DNA of 36,315 nucleotides. Origin: Roseburia sp. (GTDB lineage Bacteria; Bacillota; Clostridia; Lachnospirales; Lachnospiraceae). The position numbers were made by a program, and so were the translations under genes. Below are positions 14,473-22,612 of the stretch, in pieces. Each line of letters begins with the position of its first letter. Positions within the stretch are counted from its first letter, which is position 1. The notes beneath the pieces are model-generated. The model saw only the letters and a list, made by a program, of their open reading frames with translations. It made no database searches and was not told the origin of the DNA. The stretch lies in contig JAHZFL010000003.1 in NCBI GenBank assembly GCA_019421345.1, positions 1 through 36,315 on the forward strand, given 5' to 3'.

Positions 14473-17400
14473 ATGGCAAAAATGAGAGTAAATGAACTTG
14501 CGAGAGAATTGGGAATTGAAAATAAACAGATTATAGAATTTTTAAGCACAACGGAGCATGCGGTAAAGTCGCACAGCAGTAATGTGGATGACGAAGTGCA
14601 GGCGCTGGTGCGCACGAAATTTGCAAAGGGAGCAAAGCAGGCAGCGCCGCAAGAGAAAAAAAGCGCGCCGAAGCAGTCGGAGCAAAAAAAGACAGAGTCC
14701 ACAGAGGAGCGGGGCAAGGAAACGGCTAAGCCGGGAAAGGCAGAGAATACGCCAAAGGATGCTGCTGGGACACGCGCAAAAGAGGATTCGGCGGAAAGGC
14801 AGGAGCGTCCGAAGAAGAAATCAAGTATAACCGCAGTTTTTAATGCACAGTATAGTAAGCAGGGGACGTCGCATGGGGGCAGAAAAAATAACCGTCCGTC
14901 GGGCGGAGACCGCCGCGTGAATAACGGCAGTCAGAACGAGCGTCGTGCAAACGGCGGTGGCGGTGGAAAACCGCAGCAGCGTCCGCAGAGCAGACCGGTC
15001 AGCGGCTATGATGTGCGGAAAGCATTTGATCTTGCGATCAATCCAGAGGCAGTTAAGGCAGCCGAGGCAGCGGAGCGTCAGGCGGCAGAAAGAGCGGCAG
15101 CAGCCAGGGAAGCAGCGGCAAAGGAGGCGGCAGAGCGTCAGGCAGCCGAGGCGGCAAAGGCACAAAAGCGACCGAACGTCAATGTTTACGGAAATGTCTA
15201 TGAGAACGTTTACGCAAATAACACCGAGAGCCGTCCGTCGGGCAGTGAGCGCCGCACGGGCAATTCTGACCGCCGCAGTGGTAACGGTGAGCGCCGCGTG
15301 AATGGCGGTAGCCAGAATGAGCGTCGGACAAATAACGGAGACCGCCGGACAAATAACGGTGAAAGACCTGCAAGACAGGGAGGATTTGGTGGAAACAGAG
15401 GCGGCAGACCGGATGGCGGTCAAAGACCTTACCAGAACGGCAGACCTAATCAAGGCGGTGCTCAGGGTGACAGAAACGGCGGCCGCGGTAATTCGTACCG
15501 CGGCAACCAGCCAAACGGCAGGTTAGACCGTGAAATCGACCGCTTCAACAAGGAATCTGCTCCGGCAGCCGAGGAGCTGCGCGGAAAGGAATCGAGAGAC
15601 CGCGGACAGGATCGTGGCAAGGGCAACAGACAGCGCGGTGATTATGACGCACTTGGCGGCAAGAAGCAGGAGCGCTTTGTCAATCTTGAGAAGAACGGCG
15701 GCAAGAAGAAACCGCAGAATCAGCCGCAGCCAAAGCAGGAGGAGGAAGTGATCCGTACGCTGATTTTGCCGGAGAAGCTGACAATCAAGGAGCTTGCGGA
15801 TAAGATGAAGGTACAGCCGTCCGTGATCGTCAAAAAGCTGTTCCTGAAGGGAACAATGGTGACGGTCAATCAGGAGGTCGATTACGATACGGCAGAGGAA
15901 ATCGCTTTAGAGTTTAACTGCATCTGTGAGCCGGAGGAAAAGATTGACGTTATTGCGGAATTATTAAAAGAGGAAGAAGATGCACAGGAGACGCTTGTGG
16001 CACGTCCGCCGGTAGTCTGTGTCATGGGACACGTTGACCACGGTAAGACGTCGCTGTTGGATGCGATCCGTTCCACGCGTGTGACAGACCGCGAGGCAGG
16101 AGGAATCACACAGCACATCGGTGCTTCCGTTGTCTCGATCAATAACCAGAATATCACATTCCTTGACACACCGGGACATGAGGCGTTTACGGCAATGCGT
16201 ATGCGCGGCGCGAACTCCACGGATATTGCGATTCTTGTAGTAGCCGCAGACGACGGCGTGATGCCGCAGACCGTGGAGGCGATCAATCACGCGAAGGCAG
16301 CCGGCGTTGAGATCATTGTTGCGATCAATAAGATCGATAAGCCGAGCGCAAATATTGAGCGTGTAAAGCAGGAATTATCCGAGTACGAGCTGATTCCTGA
16401 GGATTGGGGCGGAAGCACCATTTTCTGTCCGGTATCGGCGCACACAAAGGACGGTATTGAAAATCTGCTTGAGATGATCCTTCTGACTGCCGAGGTGCTT
16501 GAGCTGAAGGCAAATCCAAAGCGTAACGCGAGAGGTCTTGTCATTGAGGCACAGCTTGATAAGGGACGCGGCGCGGTAGCGACCGTTCTTGTGCAGAAGG
16601 GAACACTAAAGGTTGGTCAGCCGGTCGCATGCGGAAGCTGCTATGGCAAGGTGCGCGCGATGATCGACGATCAGGGACGCAGGGTAAAAGAAGCAGGTCC
16701 TTCGACACCGGTAGAGATTTTAGGACTTTCCGCTGTTCCGGAGGCGGGTGAGACGTTTGTGTCGACGGATACCGAGAAGGAGGCGCGTTCCTTTGCCGAG
16801 ACTTACATCTCTGAGAGCAAGAACCGTCTGATCGAGGACACGAAGGCAAAGATGTCCTTAGACGACCTGTTCTCACAGATCCAGTCCGGTAATGTAAAAG
16901 AATTAAATATTATCGTAAAGGCAGACGTACAGGGTTCTGTCGAGGCAGTAAAGCAAAGCCTTGTGAAGCTGTCGAACGAGGAGGTTGTCGTAAAGGTAAT
17001 TCACGGCGGCGTCGGGGCGATCAACGAGTCGGACGTCAGCTTAGCGTCTGCATCCAACGCGATCATCATTGGATTTAACGTCCGTCCGGATCCAACCGCA
17101 AAGGTGACTGCCGAGAAAGAAAATGTAGATGTCAGACTTTATAAGGTCATCTACAACGCGATCGAGGACGTTGAGGCGGCAATGAAGGGCATGCTTGACC
17201 CTGTTTTCGAGGAAAAGGTGCTGGGACACGCAGAGGTGCGCCAGATTTTCAGGGCGTCCGGCGTTGGAAATATCGCAGGTTCTTATGTGCTTGACGGTAC
17301 GTTTGAGCGCGGCTGCAAGGTTCGTATCTCCCGTGAGGGCACACAGATTTTCGAGGGAGATTTGGCGTCCTTAAAGCGCTTTAAGGATGATGTGAAGGAA

Positions 17401-17502
17401 GTAAGGGCAGGCTATGAGTGCGGTCTTGTCTTTGACGGCTTCCATGATATTGCAGAGCTTGACATTGTGGAGGCATATAAGATGGTCGAGGTGCCGCGTT
17501 AG
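14473..17502 (+). CDS. infB: translation initiation factor IF-2
   Basis: IF-2 is the GTPase that places initiator tRNA on the 30S subunit and promotes subunit joining. GGGAGG lies 10 nt before ATG 14473. The 1009-residue protein has an IF2_N module at 1-52, a second IF2_N-like module at about 429-480 (LPEKLTIKELADKMKV), G1 GHVDHGKT at 519-526, DTPGHE and NKID motifs, then the beta-barrel and C-terminal domains that bind fMet-tRNA. Residues about 55-420 are a very long low-complexity linker: Ala/Glu-rich, then Arg/Asn/Gly-rich with repeated RRxNNG-like units. The linker makes the protein longer than most Firmicutes IF-2 (about 700-900 residues). It is the largest gene of the operon. Confidence 0.98.
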   Translation: MAKMRVNELARELGIENKQIIEFLSTTEHAVKSHSSNVDDEVQALVRTKFAKGAKQAAPQEKKSAPKQSEQKKTESTEERGKETAKPGKAENTPKDAAGTRAKEDSAERQERPKKKSSITAVFNAQYSKQGTSHGGRKNNRPSGGDRRVNNGSQNERRANGGGGGKPQQRPQSRPVSGYDVRKAFDLAINPEAVKAAEAAERQAAERAAAAREAAAKEAAERQAAEAAKAQKRPNVNVYGNVYENVYANNTESRPSGSERRTGNSDRRSGNGERRVNGGSQNERRTNNGDRRTNNGERPARQGGFGGNRGGRPDGGQRPYQNGRPNQGGAQGDRNGGRGNSYRGNQPNGRLDREIDRFNKESAPAAEELRGKESRDRGQDRGKGNRQRGDYDALGGKKQERFVNLEKNGGKKKPQNQPQPKQEEEVIRTLILPEKLTIKELADKMKVQPSVIVKKLFLKGTMVTVNQEVDYDTAEEIALEFNCICEPEEKIDVIAELLKEEEDAQETLVARPPVVCVMGHVDHGKTSLLDAIRSTRVTDREAGGITQHIGASVVSINNQNITFLDTPGHEAFTAMRMRGANSTDIAILVVAADDGVMPQTVEAINHAKAAGVEIIVAINKIDKPSANIERVKQELSEYELIPEDWGGSTIFCPVSAHTKDGIENLLEMILLTAEVLELKANPKRNARGLVIEAQLDKGRGAVATVLVQKGTLKVGQPVACGSCYGKVRAMIDDQGRRVKEAGPSTPVEILGLSAVPEAGETFVSTDTEKEARSFAETYISESKNRLIEDTKAKMSLDDLFSQIQSGNVKELNIIVKADVQGSVEAVKQSLVKLSNEEVVVKVIHGGVGAINESDVSLASASNAIIIGFNVRPDPTAKVTAEKENVDVRLYKVIYNAIEDVEAAMKGMLDPVFEEKVLGHAEVRQIFRASGVGNIAGSYVLDGTFERGCKVRISREGTQIFEGDLASLKRFKDDVKEVRAGYECGLVFDGFHDIAELDIVEAYKMVEVPR

Positions 17503-17510
17503 TATGTGCG

Positions 17511-17569
17511 GCAGTAGACTTTTGTCTATTGGGTAAGAAGGAAAAGTCTGCATTTCGTGTAATCGAAAT
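17511..17569 (+). other. two consecutive stem-loops between infB and rbfA
   Basis: AGACTTTT (17516-17523) pairs with AAAAGTCT (17542-17549), extended by GC on the outer side; then ATTTCG (17552-17557) pairs with CGAAAT (17564-17569). They fill the only sizeable gap in this part of the operon and end just before the rbfA ribosome site AAGGAG. They may be processing or attenuation sites. Confidence 0.4.
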
Positions 17570-17582
17570 ATAAGGAGACAGA

Positions 17583-17966
17583 ATGAGAAAAAACAGTATT
17601 AAAAATACCCGAATCAACGGGGAGGTACTGCGCGAGTTATCGAACATTATCCGCGGGGAGATCAAAGACCCGCGGATCCATCCGATGACGAGCGTGGTGA
17701 CGGTGGAGGTTGCGCCGGATTTAAAGACCTGCCGTGCGTATATCAGCGTTCTTGGAGATGAGGAAGCGCAGAAAAATACGCTGGAGGGCTTAAGGAGCGC
17801 CGAGGGCTATATCCGCCGGGAGCTTGCAAGAAGCATTAATCTGCGCAACACGCCGGAGATCACGTTTATTTTAGATCAGTCAATCGAATACGGCGTGCGT
17901 ATGTCAAAAATGATTGATGATGTGACAAAGGATATGCATGAGGACAACGGAGAAGAAAAAGAATGA
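17583..17966 (+). CDS. rbfA: 30S ribosome-binding factor RbfA
   Basis: RbfA binds immature 30S subunits and helps 16S rRNA 5' end maturation. AAGGAG lies just upstream of ATG 17583. The 127-residue product has the KH-like fold with the typical segments RINGEVLRELSNIIRGEIKD at the N-terminus, VTVEVAPDLKTCRAYISVLG, GYIRRELARSINLRNTPEI and FILDQSIEYGVRMSKMID. Its length is normal. It overlaps the next gene by 4 nt (ATGA), indicating coupled translation with nrnA, the usual arrangement in Firmicutes. Confidence 0.97.
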   Translation: MRKNSIKNTRINGEVLRELSNIIRGEIKDPRIHPMTSVVTVEVAPDLKTCRAYISVLGDEEAQKNTLEGLRSAEGYIRRELARSINLRNTPEITFILDQSIEYGVRMSKMIDDVTKDMHEDNGEEKE

Positions 17967-18922
17967 CACAGTTGGATGAAATTTTGCAGGGCACAGAGAG
18001 CGTTGCGATCGGCGGTCATGTAAGACCGGACGGAGACTGCATCAGTTCCTGCCTTGCAACCTATAACTATATCAGGACCTATTATCCAAAGATTGATGCT
18101 GCGCTTTATCTGGAGCCGATTCCGAATATCTTTAAATTTCTGACGCGGGCGGACGAGATCATTTCAGAGAACTCACGCGAGAAGGTCTATGATCTGTTTA
18201 TCGCGCAGGACTGCGGAGACATCGGACGGCTGGGCGACGCGGCGCGTTATTGCAAAAGCGCCAAAAGGACAGTCTGCATTGATCACCATATCAGCAATAC
18301 CGGTTTTGCGGATGAAGATTACATCGATCCGGAGGCAAGCTCTACGAGCGAGCTGATTTACCGTTTGCTGCCGAAGGAGCGTATCACAAAGGAAATTGCG
18401 GAGTGCATTTATACGGGCATGGTCCATGATACGGGCGTATTCCATTATTCCTGTACCAAAAGGGCAACCATGGAGGCAGCGGGGCATTTGATGGAGCTTG
18501 GGATCAATTATCCGAAAATTGTGGATGATACTTATTATACCAAGACCTTTGAGCAGAACCGGATTCTTGGGCTTGCACTGTTAAAGAGTGAGCGTTCCTT
18601 GGACGGAAGGTTTATATCCAGTGTCATCACAGAGAAAGAAATGCAGCAATACGGCGTCCTTCCGAAGCATCTGGAGGGAATCGTTGCACAGCTAAGAAGC
18701 ACCAAGGATGTGGAGGTCGCGGTCTTTTTGTATCAGACAGGCGCTGACGATTATAAGGTAAGTCTGCGCTCGTCACAGGAGGTCGATGTGGCAAAAATTG
18801 CTGTTTCCTACGGTGGCGGCGGACACATCCGTGCGGCGGGCTGTACCGTTTGCGGCGAAGCGGAGCAGATCATTGCACGGCTTAAGGAACAGGTTGCTGC
18901 ACAGATGAGAGAGAAAGAATAA
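17963..18922 (+). CDS. nrnA: DHH-DHHA1 oligoribonuclease/pAp phosphatase NrnA
   Basis: NrnA degrades very short RNAs and in some species also dephosphorylates 3'-phosphoadenosine 5'-phosphate. The 319-residue protein shows the metal-binding motifs of the DHH family: HVRPDGD at 19-25 (Arg replaces the Asn often found), an AQDCGDIGR segment near residue 75, and IDHHISN with D107-H108-H109. The C-terminal DHHA1 domain ends with GGGGHIRAAG, the substrate-binding loop. It is cytosolic, overlaps rbfA by 4 nt and is 11 nt before truB. All catalytic motifs are present, so it should be active. Confidence 0.95.
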   Translation: MTQLDEILQGTESVAIGGHVRPDGDCISSCLATYNYIRTYYPKIDAALYLEPIPNIFKFLTRADEIISENSREKVYDLFIAQDCGDIGRLGDAARYCKSAKRTVCIDHHISNTGFADEDYIDPEASSTSELIYRLLPKERITKEIAECIYTGMVHDTGVFHYSCTKRATMEAAGHLMELGINYPKIVDDTYYTKTFEQNRILGLALLKSERSLDGRFISSVITEKEMQQYGVLPKHLEGIVAQLRSTKDVEVAVFLYQTGADDYKVSLRSSQEVDVAKIAVSYGGGGHIRAAGCTVCGEAEQIIARLKEQVAAQMREKE

Positions 18923-18933
18923 GAGAATCACAA

Positions 18934-19836
18934 ATGCTGAGTGGAATTATTAATGTATACAAGGAAAAGGGCTATACCTCCTTTGATGTTGTCGCAAAGC
19001 TGCGCGGTATTCTTAAGATAAAGAAAATCGGACACACAGGAACACTTGACCCGGATGCGGAGGGCGTGTTGCCTGTGTGTCTTGGCAAAGCGACGAAGGT
19101 CTGCGGGCTTTTGACAGACAAGGATAAGGAATATGAGACAGTGCTGCTGCTTGGGATGACGACAGATACGCAGGATGTATCGGGAGCCGTATTGGAACAA
19201 AAGGCGGTTGCCGTGAGCGAGCAGCAGGTAAGAGAAGCGATCATGGGCTTTGTCGGAGATTACTTACAGATACCTCCGATGTATTCCGCATTAAAGGTAG
19301 ACGGGAGGAAGCTTTGCGATCTGGCGCGCGCGGGCGTTACCGTGGAGCGAAAGCCAAGACCGGTACGGATTTTATCGATCACTATTTTGGAAATTGCGCT
19401 TCCGCGTGTGCGCATGCGTGTGGAATGCTCAAAGGGAACGTACATCCGCACGCTTTGTCAGGATATTGGAGAACGGCTTGGCTGCGGCGGCTGTATGGAA
19501 ACGCTGCTGCGCACACGCGTGGCGGACTTTCGTATAGAGGATGCCCTTCGTTTGGAGGAAATTAAGCGGCTTGCCGCGGACGAGGGCGAACGTTCCTTTT
19601 TAAAGCCGATCGATTCCGTGTTTTTGCAGTATCAGGCAGCGTCCGTAAAAAGCGAGTTTCACAAGCTGCTGTACAACGGCAACCGTCTAAGCAGTCAGAT
19701 GTTTGCTTCCTATGAGCCGCAATGGGAGGACGCGCCGCTGCGCGTATATGACGCGGACGGACAATTTGCGGGAATTTACGAGTTTAAAAAAGAAACGAGG
19801 GACTATAAACCGTTAAAGGTGTTTATGGAATTATGA
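18934..19836 (+). CDS. truB: tRNA pseudouridine-55 synthase TruB
   Basis: TruB converts U55 of the tRNA T loop to pseudouridine. The 300-residue protein has motif I with the catalytic Asp in GTLDPDAEGVLPVC (D39), the tRNA-binding QIPPMYSALKVDGRKL, and the ECSKGTYIRTLCQDIGERLG segment. The C-terminal part (from about 240) is a small PUA-like extension. The start ATG 18934 has only a weak AAGAG upstream, so it may depend on coupling with nrnA, whose stop is 11 nt away. The last codons overlap ribF by 4 nt. Confidence 0.97.
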   Translation: MLSGIINVYKEKGYTSFDVVAKLRGILKIKKIGHTGTLDPDAEGVLPVCLGKATKVCGLLTDKDKEYETVLLLGMTTDTQDVSGAVLEQKAVAVSEQQVREAIMGFVGDYLQIPPMYSALKVDGRKLCDLARAGVTVERKPRPVRILSITILEIALPRVRMRVECSKGTYIRTLCQDIGERLGCGGCMETLLRTRVADFRIEDALRLEEIKRLAADEGERSFLKPIDSVFLQYQAASVKSEFHKLLYNGNRLSSQMFASYEPQWEDAPLRVYDADGQFAGIYEFKKETRDYKPLKVFMEL

Positions 19837-20756
19837 AATATATCAAAAATACAACAGAATTTTATATTAAAGAAAATACAGTCCTGTCTCTCGGAAAGTT
19901 TGACGGAATCCACAGAGGTCATGAGCTTTTGCTCTCACATATGGCGGCAAAGAAAAAAGAGGGGCTTGCAGCGGCGATTTTCACCTTTGATATTCCGCCG
20001 AGCAGAAACGTTTTGGGAGCTGCGTCGAAGGTGCTCACGACAAATGCGGAGAAAATGCATATTTTTGAGCGGCTTGGCGTTGATTATCTGATCGAGTGTC
20101 CGTTTACGCAGGAGATCCGGTGCATGGAAGCAGAGGCTTTTATTGAAAAGATTGTGCGCCAGCTTCATGTGAAATGCATGGTCGTTGGCGAGGATTTCCG
20201 CTTCGGACACCAGCGCAGGGGGGATTACAGGATGCTTCAGGCGCAGGAAAAGCAGCTCGGTTATCAGGCGATCGTTGTGGAGAAGATGCAGGAGGATGCG
20301 AGGGACATCAGCAGCACGTTTATCCGGGAGGAAATTACAGCGGGAAATATCGCGAAGGCAAATCATTTGCTTGGCTACCGCTATTTTGTCACGGGCGAGG
20401 TGGTGCATGGAAATCAGTTCGGGCGCACAATGGGGATTCCCACGATGAACCAGTTGCCGCCGGAGGAAAAGCTGCTGCCGCCTAACGGCGTTTATGTCAC
20501 GGAGACTGTCATTGGCGAAAAACGTTACCGCGGGATCACAAACGTTGGCTGCAAGCCGACCGTCGGGGAGAAAAATCCGATTGGCGTTGAGACGCATCTG
20601 TTTGATTTTGAGGAGGATGTGTACGGCAGGACTGTGACCGTAGAATTTCTTGCAAGTGTCAGAAGTGAACGTCGCTTTTCCTCGGTGGAGGAGCTAAAGA
20701 GCCAGTTGCAGAGGGATATTGTCTGCGGCAGGACCTTTTTTGAGAATGTTACATAA
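19833..20756 (+). CDS. ribF: bifunctional riboflavin kinase/FAD synthetase RibF
   Basis: RibF makes FMN and then FAD from riboflavin. In the 307-residue product the N-terminal nucleotidyltransferase domain has LGKFDGIHRGHELLL (ATP-binding HxGH-like motif) and SSTFIREEITAGNIAKAN. The C-terminal kinase domain begins near residue 185 with VVHGNQFGRTMGIPTMNQLP and continues with NGVYVTETV, TNVGCKPTV and ETHLFDFEEDVYG. The length is that of the family. The start overlaps the truB stop (ATGA). It ends the operon, and a new consensus promoter follows 16 nt downstream. Confidence 0.97.
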   Translation: MKYIKNTTEFYIKENTVLSLGKFDGIHRGHELLLSHMAAKKKEGLAAAIFTFDIPPSRNVLGAASKVLTTNAEKMHIFERLGVDYLIECPFTQEIRCMEAEAFIEKIVRQLHVKCMVVGEDFRFGHQRRGDYRMLQAQEKQLGYQAIVVEKMQEDARDISSTFIREEITAGNIAKANHLLGYRYFVTGEVVHGNQFGRTMGIPTMNQLPPEEKLLPPNGVYVTETVIGEKRYRGITNVGCKPTVGEKNPIGVETHLFDFEEDVYGRTVTVEFLASVRSERRFSSVEELKSQLQRDIVCGRTFFENVT

Positions 20757-20772
20757 TTATTACGAAATTGTG

Positions 20773-20801
20773 TTGACATCGTAAAATATGCTTGCTATAA
20801 T
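20773..20801 (+). promoter_or_regulatory. consensus sigma-A promoter of the NlpC/P60 gene
   Basis: TTGACA (20773-20778), 17-bp spacer, TATAAT (20796-20801), with TGC-type context just before the -10. Both boxes match consensus perfectly, so expression should be strong. Confidence 0.85.
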
Positions 20802-20815
20802 GCAACAGAAAGCGA

Positions 20816-20835
20816 TGAAACCGGAGGCGGTTTCA
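20816..20835 (+). other. leader hairpin of the NlpC/P60 gene
   Basis: TGAAACCG (20816-20823) pairs with CGGTTTCA (20828-20835) around GAGG. It lies close to the transcript 5' end, well before the AGGAGG at the start codon. A role in mRNA stability is possible. Confidence 0.4.
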
Positions 20836-20873
20836 CGCAGAAATTTCACAGGCATAGAGTTTTAGGAGGTCCT

Positions 20874-22040
20874 ATGAAGGCAAGAATGATAAGAGTAGCA
20901 GGTTTACTTTTTGCTGGAACGATGGCGTTTACAGTTGCATATATGAATCCAAAGGCGCAGGAGGATGCGGCGAAGGCAGAGGGAGGCGTTCGTGCGGGCG
21001 TTTCTTCTGAACTGTATGAGAAAATGGGAGCAGGCGTGGGAAATACGACGCTTTCGGCGGGGGCGATGGGAATGGTCGCTTCGTATCTTAGCAGTGCGGG
21101 GGATACAGCCGTTGCACAGGTGGCGGAGACGGATGCTGTCATGACGGCGGCGCCGCAGGCACAGCAGGAGCAGCCGCAGCCGGAAGCTGTGCCGACAGCG
21201 GCATTCGGCTATACGAATCTCGGCGTTGCATCGGTGGACGGCAACTTAAATGTCAGGGAGGCTCCTTCTACGGAAGCAGGACTTGTCGGTAAGATGCCGA
21301 ACAATGCGGGCTGCGAGATCTTGTCGGTGGAGGGCGAGTGGACGAGGATTCGCTCCGGCGAGGTTGAAGGCTATGTAAAATCAGAATACCTCTTAAGCGG
21401 TGAGGCAGCCCTGCAGCGCGCGGAGGAGGTAAAGCAGACGGTGGCGACTGTTACGACGACAACGCTTTATGTGAGAGAGCAGCCGAATACAGACTGCGCC
21501 ATCGTTACCTCGATGCCGATGGGAGAGCAGCTTGAGGTACTTGAGACACTGGACGGCTGGGTAAAGGTTAATATCGACGTTGACGAGGGGTATGTATCCT
21601 CCGATTATGTGCAGATTGCGACGGAGCTGCCAAAAGCAATGACGATGACAGAGGTTCGTTACGGACAGGGCGTGTCGGATGTGCGTGTATCACTGGTACA
21701 GTATGCGACGCAGTTTGTGGGAAATCCTTATGTATGGGGCGGAACGAGCCTTACAAGGGGTGCGGACTGTTCCGGATTTGTATTGAGCGTTTATGCAAAT
21801 TACGGAATTTCCCTGCCGCATTCCTCCCGCGCACAGGCAAACTGCGGTGCGAAGATTGTAGCGTCCGAGGCGAAGCCGGGAGACTTGTTCTTCTATGGCA
21901 ACGGAAGCGGTATCAATCATGTGGCGATTTACATTGGCGGCGGTCAGGTCGTTCATGCAAGCTCTCCCCGTACCGGAATTAAGATTTCCAGTGCCTATTA
22001 CCGTAATCCGGTAAAGGTTGTGCGCATCATCAATGAATAA
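20874..22040 (+). CDS. secreted SH3-domain NlpC/P60 cell wall endopeptidase
   Basis: A probable gamma-D-Glu-diamino-acid endopeptidase acting on peptidoglycan outside the cell. AGGAGG precedes ATG 20874. The 388-residue protein starts with a basic and hydrophobic signal segment (1 to about 25), then an Ala/Gln/Glu/Pro-rich linker, two bacterial SH3 domains (about 115-180, with GNLNVREAPSTEAGLVGKMP, and about 190-245, with TTLYVREQPNTDCAIVTSMP), and a C-terminal NlpC/P60 domain (about 270-388). The catalytic Cys is in GADCSGF (C299) and the His in NHVAIYIGG (H349). It has its own strong promoter. The SH3 domains likely target the enzyme to the wall, for daughter-cell separation or turnover. 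Confidence 0.95.
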   Translation: MKARMIRVAGLLFAGTMAFTVAYMNPKAQEDAAKAEGGVRAGVSSELYEKMGAGVGNTTLSAGAMGMVASYLSSAGDTAVAQVAETDAVMTAAPQAQQEQPQPEAVPTAAFGYTNLGVASVDGNLNVREAPSTEAGLVGKMPNNAGCEILSVEGEWTRIRSGEVEGYVKSEYLLSGEAALQRAEEVKQTVATVTTTTLYVREQPNTDCAIVTSMPMGEQLEVLETLDGWVKVNIDVDEGYVSSDYVQIATELPKAMTMTEVRYGQGVSDVRVSLVQYATQFVGNPYVWGGTSLTRGADCSGFVLSVYANYGISLPHSSRAQANCGAKIVASEAKPGDLFFYGNGSGINHVAIYIGGGQVVHASSPRTGIKISSAYYRNPVKVVRIINE

Positions 22041-22075
22041 TGCTTGATGATGCAAAGCAAAATATGATTTAGGCA

Positions 22076-22104
22076 TTTACAACGATCATATTTTATGCTA
22101 CAAT
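22076..22104 (+). promoter_or_regulatory. sigma-A promoter of rpsO
   Basis: TTTACA (22076-22081), 17-bp spacer, TACAAT (22099-22104). It would produce an rpsO mRNA with a leader of about 130 nt. Confidence 0.7.
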
Positions 22105-22110
22105 CAGTCA

Positions 22111-22243
22111 GTATGAATACAGCCCATATTCGGTAGATGGACACTCCAACCTTTTACTGAGTATTGAGACAGGGCGATGGGCAGAACGCCCGGAGACGCC
22201 GCAGGGCGTTTTCTAAAGATTTAAGAAGAAGGAGGATCAGAAC
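22111..22243 (+). promoter_or_regulatory. structured rpsO leader, candidate S15 autoregulatory RNA
   Basis: Between the promoter and the start codon lies a leader with several pairing segments: AACGCCC (22185-22191) with GGGCGTT (22204-22210), and AGGGCGATGGGC just upstream offering an alternative partner for GCCC. Other bacteria control S15 synthesis through S15 binding its own leader, and the lineages use different structures. The TTTTC after the stem could also give partial termination. The assignment rests on position and structure, not on a matched consensus. Confidence 0.5.
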
Positions 22244-22510
22244 ATGATCGCAAAGGACAAGAAGCAGAACATTATCGCAGAGTATGGCAGAACAGCCAAT
22301 GACACAGGTTCACCGGAGGTGCAGGTTGCGCTTTTAACAGCCCGCATTGAGGAGCTGACAGCTCACTTAAAGGAGAATCCGAACGACCATCATTCAAGGA
22401 GAGGTTTGCTTAAGATGGTTGGTCAGAGACGTGGGTTACTGGCTTACTTAAAGAAGATTGATATTGAGAGGTATCGTTCTTTGATCGAGCGTTTAGGTCT
22501 GAGAAAATAA
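22244..22510 (+). CDS. rpsO: 30S ribosomal protein S15
   Basis: S15 is a primary 16S rRNA binder needed for assembly of the 30S platform. The 88-residue product is full length, with the family segments TGSPEVQVALLTARIEELT, HHSRRGLLKMVGQRRGLL and the C-terminal DIERYRSLIERLGLRK. AGGAGG lies before ATG 22244. The gene has its own promoter and is followed by hairpins before pnp, the conserved rpsO-pnp pairing. Confidence 0.99.
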   Translation: MIAKDKKQNIIAEYGRTANDTGSPEVQVALLTARIEELTAHLKENPNDHHSRRGLLKMVGQRRGLLAYLKKIDIERYRSLIERLGLRK

Positions 22511-22522
22511 TAAGTCCAACAG

Positions 22523-22580
22523 GCGGGCAGTGCTGCCCGCTTAAAAATAGAGCGGAGTGAACCCCGCTCTATTTTTCAAC
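22523..22580 (+). terminator. two tandem hairpins, the second an intrinsic terminator, between rpsO and pnp
   Basis: First, GCGGGCAG (22523-22530) pairs with CTGCCCGC (22533-22540), a very tight stem. Second, AAAAATAGAGCGG (22543-22555) pairs perfectly with CCGCTCTATTTTT (22564-22576), with A and T runs on both sides, the form of a bidirectional terminator. Some readthrough is expected if pnp has no promoter of its own; none is obvious in the remaining gap. In other bacteria the rpsO-pnp spacer is also an RNase processing site. Confidence 0.85.
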
Positions 22581-22612
22581 ATATAGGGAAGCTTCCCTGA
22601 AGGAGAATAAAC

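Noticed and set aside
14821..15453. 210-codon minus-strand frame and 118-codon plus-strand frame in the infB linker
   Set aside because: Both are off-frame readings of the repetitive Arg/Asn/Gly linker; IF-2 continues unbroken through the region.
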